Assembly: GCA_905250115.1 (NCBI GenBank)
Contig: CAJNOI010000099.1
Span: forward strand, 106,461-170,460
DNA: 64,000 nucleotides
DNA from: Adineta steineri
Taxonomy: Eukaryota > Rotifera > Eurotatoria > Adinetida > Adinetidae
Reading direction: 5' to 3'
In this document: in pieces, positions 31,250-56,600 of the stretch
Layout of the letters: each line of letters opens with the position of its first letter
Numbering within the stretch: position 1 is the stretch's first letter
The notes under the pieces: model-generated
Told to the model about the DNA's origin: nothing
Database searches by the model: none
The model's input: the letters and a program-made list of their open reading frames with translations, nothing else
Program-made: the position numbers and the translations under genes

Positions 31250-33573
31250 ATGCCGGTATCTAGTGGTTTCGATTATTATCCGTATAATTATCCAACAACA
31301 AAAGTAAATCGTAGTACACCAACCACACAACTTATATCACGTACTCCTAAGGTAAAATATTCTTTTTATTCAATGTTTGCCTCAGTTCGATATGACTAAG
31401 CATATAGTTTATTTAAAATACATGACAAAAAAAACAGAAAATATAAAGTATTGAGAAAGAGAACAAATTCTTTCTTTTACGAACACCAAAACAAATACTG
31501 TACAATTTTTCAGAAGGAAGAAGTAACACACAATATAAAGTAGTCAGCCGGTTTTTTTTCTTTAAAGTCATTATTGAAATAAAAAAAAGTATACATGTCA
31601 AAAATTTTTTATAAACAGTTTCAATCTCTGAAACAAAATGGTATCAATACAAATTCAAAATCAACATCTACTGGCAAATTACCATCACTTCTGTTATCGA
31701 CACGAATGCCCGCCGACAAACGGCCATCACTACGTTCGCAAACATTTGTATTAATGACAAAACCCAATGAAACAAAACTTAAAGTCCGTAAAGAGAGCTT
31801 AGTCAAAACTAGTTCTCAACGATTACCAACAGTAGAAACTCCTGTTAGAAGTATTTCAACATCTCTTGAAAAGAAAGGTGCACAATTACTATATAGCAAA
31901 AGTTTGAATCAACCGACATCAAAATATGTTAGTACATCTACTTATCTTCGAGATTCTGATCAGAAACCTGCCAATCTTCCTAAAAGGCATAAGAGTGCTT
32001 ATCATTCTTCTTCTCCTGCTCCTGCTTATCAACGAAAGTCTACACCACCATTTAAAGATTTTTCTGATGTACCACCACGTTTGCGAATAGGGAAACATGA
32101 TTATATAGTACAACGAAGAAATTTAACGCCCGATCATGTTTATGAAGATTATAATCTAGTAAGTAATATAATAATTCTTATGTTATACATATTTCATGCA
32201 TAACTCTAACAATAAATCAGATAAAATCTACTGTTATTATTCATTCAAAGAAAAAACAATTATATATTGTGTTCGTTTACAGAAACACTCAATGAAGAGA
32301 TAAAATATATAGATTCTTTGAGCTTTTATGTTACTATCGATCTTTATAATAAACAGTATTGAATATTATTTATAAATTTATTTAGAAGGGTTCTGTCGAA
32401 AAAAGAAAACCCCTACGAGCTACACGCAATCCGCTACGTCGAAGTGAAAATGTTTATTATCTCAAACCTCGTGCATCTCATCATTCAATATCAATTGAAA
32501 TACCTACACCAACAGAATATGCTGAGGTTATGGAGCCAACACCAACACCACCGCCGCCACCAGTGCAGGTTCGTCATCATCGTTCATCTCGCGCTGAAAT
32601 AATTTATATTGATGAGGAAAAACCAACAACACCACCGCCAGTACAGGCTCGTAATCATCGTTCATCCCGTCATGAAGTAATCTATATTGATGAGGAAAAA
32701 TCAACAACACCACCACCACCACCGCCGCCGCCAGTACAAGTTCGTCATCATCGCTCATCCCGCGCTGAAATAATTTATATTGATGAAGAAAAATCAACAA
32801 CATCACCAGTACAGGTTCGTCACCATCGTTCTTCCCGTCCGGAAGTAATTTATATTGATGAAGAAAAATCAACAACAACGTCACCGCCGCCAGTACAGGC
32901 TCGTCATCATCGCTCATCCCGTCCAGAAGTAATTTATGCTAATGAAGAAAAATCAAAAACCTATACTGATAGTTTTATATATTTTGATGAGAAAGGCAGT
33001 GAAATCAAATATATTGATGAAAATAGTGGTAAACTTAAATATATTAATGAACGAATTCCATCCCCACAATATGTTCAATATCCTTATGATGATCATAAAA
33101 AGAAACGACATTCATATGAACAAAAAATCATTTATATAGAAGATAAAGATGAGCAATATTCACCTGAGCCTCAAGTTATTTATATAAATGATAAAGATCA
33201 TCGACATTCAAAAGAACCCGAAGTTGTTTATGTAGAAAAAGATGATCAACGACGTACACATCAAGCTGAACGACATACACAAAAGTCTGATACTATTGAT
33301 GTTGATAATACAAAAAAACGACACTCGCATCAAACTGAAGTTATTTATATCGAAGAGAAAAGTCATCGACGTCGTCATGACTCTGAAGTTATTCCTGTCG
33401 AAAAGAAAGATAGTCAACGTCACGATGAATCTGAAATGTTTCATATCGAAACGAAAGATAAGCGACGTCGTCATGAATCTGAAGTCATTTATATTCAAGA
33501 TGATTCATTACTTAATCCAAACGATTATAAAATGGTATATACTCAACCACCAATAACAAAAGTTTTCAATTAA
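31250..33573 (+). CDS. Repetitive, disordered protein with tandem IYIDEEK repeats
   Basis: Exons 31250-31351, 31619-32158 and 32386-33573 give 609 aa. There is no signal peptide and no recognised domain. Residues 1-260 are basic and Ser/Thr/Pro-rich. From about 275 to 400 there are five copies of a 22-32 residue unit: VQxRHHRSSR, then x-E-(V/I)-IYIDEEK-STT, separated by Pro runs of varying length. Further on the unit decays to dispersed (E/Q)-(V/I)-(I/V)-Y-(I/V)-(D/E/N) motifs about every 20-25 residues (for example PQVIYIND, PEVVYVEK, TEVIYIEE, SEVIYIQD), separated by Arg/His/Lys-rich stretches. Tyr flanked by acidic residues could be a kinase target, and alternating basic/acidic blocks suggest a scaffold or structural protein. 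Both are inference. I do not recognise the gene. Confidence 0.72.
32566..33510 (+). repeat. Coding tandem repeats, period about 66-96 bp
   Basis: At DNA level five units (about 32566, 32641, 32737, 32812 and 32896) share a CATCGTTCATCTCG-type block and an ATTTATATTGATGAGGAAAA-type block. Unit length varies through CCA/CCG (Pro) expansions. Downstream copies are weaker but keep the GAAGTTATTTATAT core. Units 1-5 are close enough to suggest recent slippage or unequal exchange. Confidence 0.8.
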
Positions 33574-34134
33574 TGAACGAAGCTTTTTAAAAAAGCCCTT
33601 TTTTATTTTCATGTAAATATACTGTCATCGAAATCGTTTATAAATCTTTTTCGATATTTCAAGTCTAACTATTTATATTTTTTGTTTCTACAATGAATAA
33701 ATGTGTTTATTTTAGTTATATAGATTAAAACTCATTTCGATCAAGAGACTCTTAAAATGATCCCTCGAATCTTTATTTAGACATTAAAAAAAATAACATC
33801 ATTTTGTTCGATTTATCATTAGGGTTCCATGTTCTTATATATCTTGCCATGAATGATATACCTGCACCACACTATTCTATATGGATAAAAGTTTAATAAT
33901 TTACATTGACAAAAAAGGAATTGAACAAAATACCTAAATTTTATATACTAAGAAAGCTTTTTCTTAAGATTTATAATCGTCTTTCACAATGATACGTTCA
34001 ACTAGAACATTAAAATTAAGAAAAAAGAAAATTTCTTCAGAAAAATTGATAGAATCCAATAAATCTATCGATTATTATGATTCAACACAAATAAAGAAAA
34101 ACGAAAAAAAAAAAGAAATTTTTTTTTGTCTATC
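33574..34134. other. Convergent 3' ends
   Basis: Spacer between the stop of the repeat-protein gene (+) and the stop of the esterase gene (-). AT-rich, with AATAAA at about 33694. No other feature is seen. Confidence 0.45.
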
Positions 34135-37826
<3,692 letters not shown>

Positions 37827-38898
37827 GATGAATTTCAGACAAATGATAGATGATATATAGTTTAGAAATGAATGATTGTCTTGAAAGAGAAAAAAATGTC
37901 ATCAACATCAATAGAAATGACAACAACATTGTCATACATGTATGAATCTGAAATTGTCTAATCCATTTTTGATCATACAGATAATTGATTGTTCTAGGTG
38001 ATCGCTTGAATAAACAACTCTAAATATATGGAATTATCTGAGATGTTAATAAACATATAAAAAAAGACGAGGTAGTTTATTAGCTATCATATCAAAGATT
38101 GTATTAAAACAAAAAAAGAAGACGTAAGAGAATGTTTGTTATTCTAGTTAGATGAGATCATTGAATATTGATATGTACATGTATATTCAAGAAAAGATGG
38201 AAACTCAACAATACTCTCTATTAGAAAAAAACAAAAGATGTTGCATGTTATTAAGAATTCGTTAGCCGAAACTAAATTCTATATAATCTATTCGTCCAAT
38301 CACATCATTATAGTCTGTGATAGACTGAATATTAGAATAAAAGATAATCTTGATAATGTAGGCACCTAATATTAATCTATTTCATCATGCTACAATAACA
38401 CGCACAAAAGAAAGTAAACTGTATAGATTGACATGTTTTTCTACGTCAAATCTATATTCGTCAAAGAAAAAAGAAACGCTATAGTGTTTGTTTTATATTC
38501 GTCAATCTACACTTCTAATTCACCTTTTATATATCAACAATGATGTCAACATTCAATGATAGCTGTCATCTTATAAAAGAGAGAATAGATACATATTTTA
38601 TGCATATTGATAAATTGATAGTTGAATAGATCCGACAGCCAATTAGGAAAAGTTTACATATCTGCCACTCGTTTTTATACGATGGATTATTGTTCATTGA
38701 TGAGAATCATATGTATAAAAAAAGTTTTTTTTTTGTTATCTTTTTTTGAGATAATAAGAGTATCGTATTTGTGTTTTCTCTTTTAAATCTCATACAGACG
38801 AAGAAAAAAAAACATTGGAAAAAAAAGAGATAATTATATCAAAGAAAATACTGAATATTTAACAAGAAAATGAATAAAAATTGATTAAAATTTGTTAG
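37827..38898. other. Intergenic, esterase promoter side and ABHD13 3' side
   Basis: AT-rich. It must hold the upstream region of the esterase (minus strand) and the 3' end of ABHD13. I see no RNA gene, repeat or coding frame. Confidence 0.4.
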
Positions 38899-40561
38899 TT
38901 AATTAAAGCCAGTGGATGACGATATCGGTTCTGATAATGTTGAACACTAGAAATAAACAATATAAATTATAAAATCAATAAAAAACATAGGAAGAATTTA
39001 CTTCAACAAGAAATTTATTTATCTGAGTTGCATAGTTTCGTGAAAGCCATGTTGTATTATGTTGACCATCAGAAAATACAATTAATTGTTTCTTTGAACT
39101 CGTACATTCCTTTATTGAAAAAAAAAGTAAATAATTAAATCGAAAAATTTCGTATTAACAAACCTCATGTAATTTTTGCATCATTTGTGGAGGAACTAAT
39201 TCATCTTGTTCACCGGAAAGAAAAAGTACTGGTACTTTTATATGACGAATCTTTGTAATCGATGAGAACTAGATTTTCATCAAAAAAGAAAAGTGAATTC
39301 ATAGGTTTTTTTTTTCTTCTTAAATCATACCATATTTTTATAGTAACAAGAAGGTATATAATCAAGTATAAAAACTTGAAATAATCGTTTAGCCATACCA
39401 GGAATCGATGTAAATGTATTTTCAACAATAACACAATATAACGGTGGTGTTGCTTCTGTTTCAGCAAGATGAGAAGCTTTAGAAAGAAAATAAGAAAATA
39501 AATGAATATTTATTATTAAGTTAAGTTTTACCAAGATGCAATGCAACAGCACCACCAAGTGAACGACCAAATATAAAGATCTTTTCTTGATTAAGATCCG
39601 TACGTGTACGAATATAATCATAGACAGCTTGTGCATCTATATAAAGACCTGTTTCCGATGGTGTACCAGTTGATTTTCCGTAACCACGGTAATCAAAGAG
39701 AAGAATATTGATATTACATGCTTGATACAGTAAATGAGCATTGTGTAATCTAATTGAAAAGAAAAATTAGATTCTTATAGTTATTAAGTGCAAAAAAAAA
39801 GTGTGTTATTTACCGATGTCCAATATTTCCAGCATTTCCATGAAAAAAGACTAATGTTGCACATTCATTTGTTCGTTGCATTTGTGTTAATAAATATCCA
39901 TGTAATTTTTCTTTATCAGCTGTTTCAATTGTTACTGTTTCATATTCCATATGAAATAAATCTGGCGTTTGAACGATTGTTCGTGCTGTATCTGGTTCAT
40001 TTGGTTGAAATAATAACATATCTTGTAAGCCATAAAGTGAAGCTAGAATAAAATAATTTTATTGAAAAATTTATTTGACTTTATTTTTTCAAGCATGAAG
40101 AATAAACTAATATGAATAGAATATATGTTGATCTACATACTTATTCATTATCGACAACAACAAAAAGAAACGATGCTTTATCACCTGTATGAGATTTATA
40201 AAAGAAAATCTTATTCTTTGACTTCTTTTTTACGATTCAGTTTTTTTTAGAAAGAAAAATATATAGCAAACAAATACTTACAGAGTATTCCGCATATAAT
40301 AAATAAAATTAATACGAAATTTCCAAATAATTGATAGAATAGATAGAATAAAAATAATGATAAACCAAATACTAATGATATTTCATGAATTATATTCGAT
40401 AAAACTAATCTATTATTATAAATTAATCCTGAATTTGTTAATAAATGATATTTATTTCGTAAACAACTTTGACTTAATGATCTATACATAGACGAGAGAC
40501 ATCGTGAAAACATAATGAATGCGGAACAACAATGACGTCTTGTTAAATTACGTATCGACAT
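38899..40561 (-). CDS. ABHD13: Alpha/beta hydrolase domain protein 13
   Basis: Minus-strand exons: 40561-40282, 40042-39814, 39749-39532, 39476-39331, 39268-39164, 39109-39002, 38946-38899; 377 aa (human 337). The N-terminus carries hydrophobic segments (about residues 60-93) that make it a membrane protein, as in ABHD13. The hydrolase core is strongly conserved: [13 protein letters not shown] (161-171), [10 protein letters not shown] (189-198), nucleophile elbow GRSLGG with Ser233, [12 protein letters not shown], acid Asp313 in [10 protein letters not shown], and His343 in DGQHN. The catalytic triad is complete. ABHD13 has been described as a membrane-associated serine hydrolase with depalmitoylase-like activity (recalled family knowledge); the substrate here is unknown. 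An alternative would be an ABHD12/17 relative, but the [11 protein letters not shown] block and the N-terminal membrane anchor fit ABHD13 best. Confidence 0.92.
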
Positions 40562-40679
40562 AAACCAAAGAATAGAACATTAAATAAATTCTTTAGAAAC
40601 ATATCTATTCATCTAGAAAAACAAAACATTTATACACAATAAAAAAACAACAAAATAAAGAAATTTTTATTTAATAAAG

Positions 40680-43600
40680 TTAAATATGTTGTTGAGGTCT
40701 TTCTGGAATTAATGATGAAAAAAATGTTGATACAGCTGTAAATAATAGACGTGCTGGTGTTATTTGATTATCAGTAGCAGATTCTGTTGTAGGCGGTGTA
40801 ACGGTAGAAGACTAAATAGAAACAAAAAATGATATATTTATTATCAATCACGATATTATCATTAAAGTTTATAATTTCACACTTTTGATTTATGTTTACA
40901 TTAGAATCTATAAGTTTAAGTATTTATGAACGAAAGATGAAAAGTTTTTCTTATAATTTTATATTAAATTAACATTAATTCGCTGAGTCCCGAAGACATA
41001 TATATATAGGGAAAAATGTGTTTTGATCACCAAATATAATCAAGACATGCGCTGATTAAAATAGGACAAAATTTGGGGATATAGGTATGGGTGAGGTTGT
41101 GGGTGTTGGTATGGGCGAGGTTGTGGGTGCGAGTGTGGGTGGGTATGGATGCCCCTTGTTTAAAGAGAGCAACCACACCCACATCCTTAGCTGTTTCATG
41201 TGCTCTAAATAATGTGTTTCTTTCTATCTGTCATTGTTAGTTTAATCAAAAATAAATTTAGTGATCAAAATATTCATTTTTTATGATCACTTCGCAGCTA
41301 TCAAATTTGGTGATTAAAAAATACCAACCTATATATATATATAGGTCCTGATGCTGTTATTTGATAAATATGTCTCGAGTATATTATTTAATTGTTTAGA
41401 ACATCTTTTTATCGTTTATTAAATGCAATTCATCTTTCTTTCCTTTCTGCTTGTGAGTATAACACGAACATTTTCTTTTACTCCAATGCATTTCAATATG
41501 ATAGTATACAGTATATTTGTTATTCACAAAATATAGAACAATATTTCTTACGACTTGTTCGATTTTCGGCTTGAAATAATTAGAAGAGTTTTGATAAAGT
41601 ACGAACTACAAAGAGCGACTACTGCTCTTCACTTAGTCCACAAGCATTCTTTAAGGAAATACATCGTTTACATGTCGCATAATATTCGAAATTTTGCGAA
41701 AAAATAGTCGGGAGTCAATGGGTTGAAGGAAATCATACTATTTATACACTAACAACAGTGTAAATTGTAGAAATATATATATACTTTCGGATTTTATTTT
41801 ACATTAGTACTATTCAAATATTGAGTGAGTAGACAAGAAATTCAATATTAGTAGAAGTACAATATTAAATAGATACTTCACTTTATCAAAAATAAATCGC
41901 GTTTAAGTGGTTTTTTGATTAAATTTTACGGTCTATAGATACATTAGAATATGTCACTTGAAGAAAAATGTACTTAATCGTAATAAATAAATTATGTTTC
42001 AATATGAAAAACAAGAATTTGTCAGAACTATTAATATAATAATCTATTCAAAATATGATCTTGAGGAAATGCTAAACTAATTAATTTATTTTTCTATTCT
42101 AAACACATACTTCTTGAAGCTGTATATCATTAGAATTTTGTTCATCATTTTGTATTTGTTCTATATCAATTTCTTCATTCATTCCTTGTTCAACATCATT
42201 GCCTGCTGCTTGTTCAACTATATGTGGTATTTGTTGATTTTGTGCATGTCGACGTTGTTGAATAGATAAATAACCACGACAATGTCTAATTTTTTTTCAT
42301 ACGATAATAACAATATATAAAGTCAAAATATTCTAAACTTACAAATATACTAATGCAAAAATAATAAATATAAGAAAAAAATGATTAAATGTTGAATAAA
42401 AATAAATAATTGAGCAAAGAATAAAGATTTCAATGATAATATGTAATGTTCGTAATAAATCATTTTCTTGATTGACATTATTATTATTTGTAACGGGTGT
42501 TGCAGGTGAAACAGTAATAGAAGGAGATGGAATAGATGTATTTGTTATTGGTCGTTGATGAACAAAATTATTTTGACTAAAATTAAAAAACAATAATCGA
42601 ATCTCTTCTTTAATCTTTACTTACTACATTCGATGATGTGTATGGCAATATTGTAGATATGTTTGTGTATCAGAATTAGATGTTAAGCAAATCCCATATG
42701 GATTCGACATGAATCTAATCGAAAAAGAAAAGTTAAATTTTTTTTTTCGATAAACAAAATTTACTGATGAAGTTGTTGTTGATATTTATTTAATTCATTA
42801 ATATATCGTTCATATGTAGATGAATGTAAAGAAGTCGATGATGATTGTTCGGTATGACTAGATGAGTTGGCTGCTGTTGTTGTTGTTTGTTGAGGAATGG
42901 TTGATGACTTAATTGATAAGAAATTTATTGAAAGTATATATATTAAATAATCTTACGATTTCATTTTTATCTGAATCAAGCACGAGATGTACCAAGAATG
43001 GTGAATCTATATTTGACTAATACAAAAGTAAAGAACGATTGAAATCGTGTACTTTTTATTTTTCATTATTAATCCGAAGAAATCGTATAAAATAATTAAG
43101 TGCAATATTCATGAGTACTTTCGATTAAAAATAAATGTGAACTAGATTTGTTTGTAGTTCGAATTCTCAATATAATTAAAAACAAATAATGAATATTTTA
43201 TGATCATATAGAAATAAGTAGCGAATAATTGTTTTACAAATACATTTGAATTTTTCAAAAAAAGCATGACAGACATATATCAATGGATTCATTAACTAAC
43301 AAAATTAAAAGATCATTTTCATGGTTATTAACAAAATAATACACGTAGACAAATATGGTTTATTTCAATCAGACTACACATATTTCAAAGGTAGATATAA
43401 TGATTATTGTCTTACCTTAATAAATACTTGATTAAGTATATTTTTATTATCCAATAATTTTCCTGAATGAATTAAACGTTGATTTTTTGGTAACTGGAAA
43501 ATTTAATTAAAAAAATAAAATAAAATGAAATATATATGTGTGGATATTCTTACTGGTTTAGTTGGATGATTTATTGTTATAGTTTGTTTGAGATTATAGA

Positions 43601-43694
43601 TAGTTGAAGATGATAGAATATCAATAGAAAAATCTGCATATTTATTATTCGCACAACGAATAATTATATGAATTGTTTCATTTACTGTTGCCAT
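40680..43694 (-). CDS. HERPUD: HERPUD (Herp) ER-associated degradation protein
   Basis: Minus-strand exons: 43694-43554, 43493-43416, 43016-42957, 42907-42765, 42714-42625 (donor could also be 2 nt away), 42576-42343, 42285-42111, 40811-40680; 350 aa. Residues 1-93 form a ubiquitin-like domain (IIIRCANNKYADFSI, QRLIHSGKLL). A Ser/Thr/Gln linker and an Asn/Pro/Thr-rich segment follow. Residues about 210-248 hold a tight hydrophobic hairpin (IIIEIFILCSIIYFY, FFLIFIIFALVYL). The C-terminus has the family ending TFFSSLIPERPQQ. Herp sits in the ER membrane with the HRD1 ligase and recruits ubiquilin and the proteasome; it is induced by the unfolded protein response. It is divergent from PTEN (577 bp between start codons). 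The last intron (40812-42110) is long and hosts an inverted-repeat element. Confidence 0.88.
40984..41358. mobile_element. Inverted-repeat element with internal G-rich minisatellite, in HERPUD intron
   Basis: The left part (about 40984-41040) contains a (TA)n block followed by TTTTGATCACCAAAT. The right part (about 41303-41358) contains ATTTGGTGATTAAAA followed by a (TA)n block and AGGTCCTGATGC. Read inverted, the two arms share ATTTGGTGATyAAAA and the following TA block over about 55 bp with mismatches. Exact ends and a target duplication could not be fixed. Unclassified MITE-like element. Confidence 0.5.
41084..41150. repeat. G-rich 24-bp minisatellite
   Basis: Two near-identical 24-bp units (41084-41107 and 41108-41131) share GGTATGGGyGAGGTTGTGGG, followed by a partial third. 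The strand asymmetry (GGGT-rich) is striking in AT-rich DNA and could support G-quadruplex formation on this strand. Confidence 0.7.
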
Positions 43695-44271
43695 CTTTAT
43701 TTTTTATAAAAACAATTTATTTAAGTTCAATAGGAAAAGAAGAAATATGCTTCAATAGTCAGGCGTTTTATTTTCTATTGCTACAATGTCTATCCAATAG
43801 CAAGACAATGAACGACATTGAAAGAGGTCGTTCATATCGTTTCAATGAATCATTTGATTAGATAAATGTTCTCGACTTGTCTATTGTTAGTTTCTCGAAT
43901 ATTTTTTCTTCTATAAATTCCAACGATCAAATCAATAAAAAAACTTGTTTTTTTCTTGAAGATTACTTCATCTTTTATCTGTCTTTTTTTATTTATTTCT
44001 AATTTGTAAATTTTTTTCTTCTCTAACAAATATAATCAAAAGAACAGAAACAAAAAAAAATATGAGAGAACATCGTGACATTGAGGAAAAAAAATAAAAT
44101 TCTTTCCTATTCTCGTTTTTTCTTGTAATCGATGTTAGAAGGATGTTGATTATCGTTTAAAACAACATTGCTTTTTCTTTACGATTGACTAAATATTTAA
44201 GAAAAAATCATTAATATTACATCAATCATGTCAACATGACCTTTTACGATGTTTTTTTGAAATAAATTTAG
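43695..44271. promoter_or_regulatory. Head-to-head intergenic region between HERPUD and PTEN
   Basis: 577 bp separates the two divergent start codons, so at least part of both promoters must lie here. A TTTAG at 44267-44271 abuts the PTEN ATG, so a leader exon or trans-splice acceptor may shorten the PTEN side. No specific transcription factor site is claimed. Confidence 0.5.
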
Positions 44272-52646
<8,375 letters not shown>

Positions 52647-53699
52647 GAAAAGGATTTTGTTATGTTCTATTTTTTTTTTGTATAAAACGGCTTGGTTCCG
52701 TTACTAAGAAGCAAACATGAAACATTCATTTGCGTGCGTCTCACTTTCTCTCTCTGTCTGTTACTTTCTTTACTTTTGAACGATATCCTTCCCGCCATCT
52801 TCTTTTCTTGCAATGCTGTCTGTCTATTTATATATGTTTCATCACTATAACGACTATCTGATATTAGAATTAACTGCTCAGGCAGACAGATATTCTTTTC
52901 TCTCATATATTTATATATGTCTGTAATAAAAGTAAACAAAAACTAATTTTCATTTTTTCTGCTTCTTTCAATATTATATTTCATAAGAAATTTAATAGTA
53001 TGTTTCATAGATAATAAGCAAATTTTACGTCAGGAGAATGATGACTCATGTATTGCGCATGTTTGACATACTATTGGAAAAGTCGAACGAATCAAAATAT
53101 ATAGTTTATTTTCGGATTTTAAAACACGCACGTGTTATAGATAATTTAAGTAGACTATTAATGTTGAGAAGTTATTAAAATAATGTGCAGATAAAATTAA
53201 CATTTTATTTTTCTATTATTCATCATGTTCTTTCTTTTCCTACTAAAATAGATGAGTAATATGAAAAATTATAGTATATAAGAAAATGAGATGCACTGAT
53301 TATTGTTATATTTTTTTGTAATACAAAAGTGTAAGACTGTTATTCTTTGTAGAACATTCTGTGTTTCGTTTTAACATTATCATTTTGTCTCGTAAAGTTC
53401 GAAAGTTGACCTTTGTTTCTATTCGAGACTTTTCCTCGGATCATATTTAGACGTCACAAGGTAAATCAGACCATATGATGTACCTTTTTTAGATACGAAC
53501 CATAAGCATATATCACATAGGTGACTTCATGTTTACTTTTTTTCGTTCTGTAATCAAAAGGTATGGCGAGATGTTTCCTATTGGATCCTGCTGCCCTGTA
53601 AAAATTTAATGAAAAACAAATAGTCTCAAAATTTCGCATAATAAATATCGGAAGATTCTCAAGTTGTTTTCATATTTTTTAGATAATAATAAAAATATA
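52647..53699. other. Intergenic, SEC14L1 to NPC1
   Basis: AT-rich; a minus-strand frame 52667-52939 has no support. An acceptor-like TTTTTTAG at about 53675-53682 sits 18 bp before the NPC1 ATG and could mark a leader exon or trans-splice site. Confidence 0.4.
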
Positions 53700-56600
53700 A
53701 TGTTGAAATTTCTCGCACTCATCTCTTATGTTCTATTAAATTCTGTTATAGCTGAGGTAATAATTCAACTTTTTACGAATTTTGAAATATTTTGAATTGT
53801 TTATAATTTAAAGGAAGGTCATTGTATCTGGTATGGGCAATGTGGTGAAAATGCAATGGGTAAAACTGTAAATTGTTATTATAATGGTACTGCAAAAAAG
53901 TTGACTGACCCAACAGCATTAAAAACATTAGAAACAGCTTGTGGAATGAGTTATAATGGTAAGTGAAAATTGAATTTACCTATTTAAATTTATAAAAATA
54001 TCTTCTAGGTCCCGATAATACATATACTTGTTGTGCTCCTGAGCAAATAACTAATATGGCAAATCAATTTGGTATGGCGAAATTAATGTTAGGTCGATGT
54101 CCATCATGTTATTATAACTTTCGATCATTATTTTGCGCTATGACATGTAATCCTCAGCAAAGTCGTTTTATAACTATTAATGCAACGGGTACCAGTACAA
54201 AATATCCTGATCGAGTAACTATCGAAGCTATTGGATATAAACTTGCTGATGATTTTGGTCAACGTTTCTTGGATTCCTGTCGGTTAGTTTTATTCTTTTG
54301 TATAAAAATGATATTTTAATTTAATTTGAATTTTCAGTGATGTTTTATATCCCGGAGGTAATCAACATTCACTTGATACAATGTGTGGTCGACCTTATGA
54401 TAAATGTACAAAAGAATCCTTTGTACAATTCTTGGGTGTTGATAATCCTGCAGTACCATTTCCAATATATATCAAATTTGAAAATGATACAACTCAAAGT
54501 GATACCTATTATAATCAAACAACATTTCTATGTGATGAACCAATAATATCAAGATATGAAAATAAAACTGCATGTGGATGTTTAGTAAATATTTGAAAAT
54601 AAATTATTTCTATTTTCTTTCTAATACGATATTTTTTGATATAGGATTGTATAAAATCATGTACTCCATTACCACCGGATGTACCAGTTGAAGAATTTAA
54701 AATATTTAATATTGATGGATATGTTTTTATTGCTGGAATAGTTATTGTAATTCTCATAACAATATTTATTTCAACTATGGTTGTTATACCATCATTTCGA
54801 CGACGTCAACATATAATCTTAGAACCAACAGGTAATTAATACGAAACAAAAAAAATACATTCCTTAATTTTCCGATTTTCTATAGAACAAACATCATTAT
54901 TACATCATCCGAAACAAACAAAGAAAATTCGATTTTTATTACGTATTCGTCAATATACAGAACGATTTCTTGAACGAAATTTTTTTCGGTATAATTCAAT
55001 AGATAAAAATAATACCTTGCAATTATTTCTTTTTTCAGTTTGGGTTTATTCTGTGCTCAACATCCATTTATTGTCTTATGCACAGGTGCAATCATCATTA
55101 TTGGTCTTTCATGTGGTTTAATTAGATTTAAAGTCACAACTGATCCTGTTGAATTATGGTCATCGAAATCAAGTATTGCACGACAACAAAAAGACTATTT
55201 CGATAAACATTTTAAGTAAGGAGATTTAATTAAAAGAAAAAAATGAATACAATTTAATTTTTAGACCATTTTATCGAACCACACAAATAATTATTGTTCC
55301 TGATGATCAATCATTTGAAACACATTATTATGAATCACCACCAGCACCATTCAGTGAATATACATTTGGGCCAGTATTTAAACTTGATTTTCTATCACGT
55401 GTACTTGATTTACAAACAGAAATCTTAGCACTTACTGGACAATTAAATGATAATAATCAAACAATTTCTTTATCGGATATTTGTTTTAAACCATTGAAAC
55501 CTGACAATAATAATTGTACTGTTTTTTCAATTTTACAATATTTTCAAAATTCAAAAGAAAATTTATATAAACGTGTTGGTGATGATTTTTTTACATTCTA
55601 TGATTATACAACACATTTTATGACTTGTTCACAAGCACCAACAACAACAAATGATCCATTAAATATAACATGTTTTGGAGATTATGGTGGTACAATTAAT
55701 CCATTTATGGTTTTAGGTAATTATACAGATAATGTATATGCAAATGCAACTGCATTAGTAATTACTATTGTTATTGAAAATTCAAATGATCCAGAAAAAA
55801 TTCGTGCAGGTTTGTATAAGAGGATTATATGAACTTTTCGATAATTTTCGTTCTTATATTTAGCTGAAGCATGGGAAAAAACTTTTCTTGATTATATGAA
55901 AAACTTTACGGATACTCAAAAATCAATACGTGCTGCTGGTCGTTGGAATGAAAGTGCAAATTTTACTGTTTTTTATAGTGCTGAACGTTCGATTCAAGAT
56001 GAATTAAATCGTCAAAGTCGTTCGGATATCTTAACAATAATAATATCTTATTCCATTATGTTTCTCTATGTTACATTAACTCTTGGTCATATACGATCTT
56101 GGCGTACATTTTTAGTAGATTTGAAAATTTCTGTTGGATTCATCGGTGTTCTTTTTGTATTATTATCTGTAATGAGTTCCATTGGATTTTTTTCTTATTG
56201 TGGTATTGCTGGTACATTAATTATATTTGAAGTAATACCATTTCTCGTCCTAGCTGTTGGTGTCGATAATATATTTATAATTGTACAACATTTCGAACAT
56301 ACAAAATACGAGAAATACGAATCAAACGATGTACGTTTAGCAGTAACAATAAGTCGTATTGGTCCATCCATATTATTAACGGCAACAAGTGAATCAATTG
56401 CATTTTTACTTGGTTCATTAACACCAATGCCTGCTGTACAAATTTTTTCATTATACGCATTTATGGCTGTATTTATTGATTTTTTACTTCAAATAACTTG
56501 TTTTGTATCTGTACTTGCACTTGATGCTCGACGACAAGATTCTGATCGACCAGACTTGTGTTGTTGTATACCAACATCAAATTTCCTATCAAATAATCAA

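Noticed and set aside
32528-32917. Minus-strand 129-residue repetitive frame
   Set aside because: It is the antisense shadow of the IYIDEEK repeat exon; the plus frame continues in phase through three exons, the minus frame does not.
33208-33556. Minus-strand 96-aa and plus-strand 104-aa frames
   Set aside because: Shadows of the same repeat exon in other frames; their periodicity comes from the real coding repeats.
41392-41574. 60-residue plus-strand frame inside the HERPUD intron
   Set aside because: No motif and it lies in the intron of a well-supported minus-strand gene.
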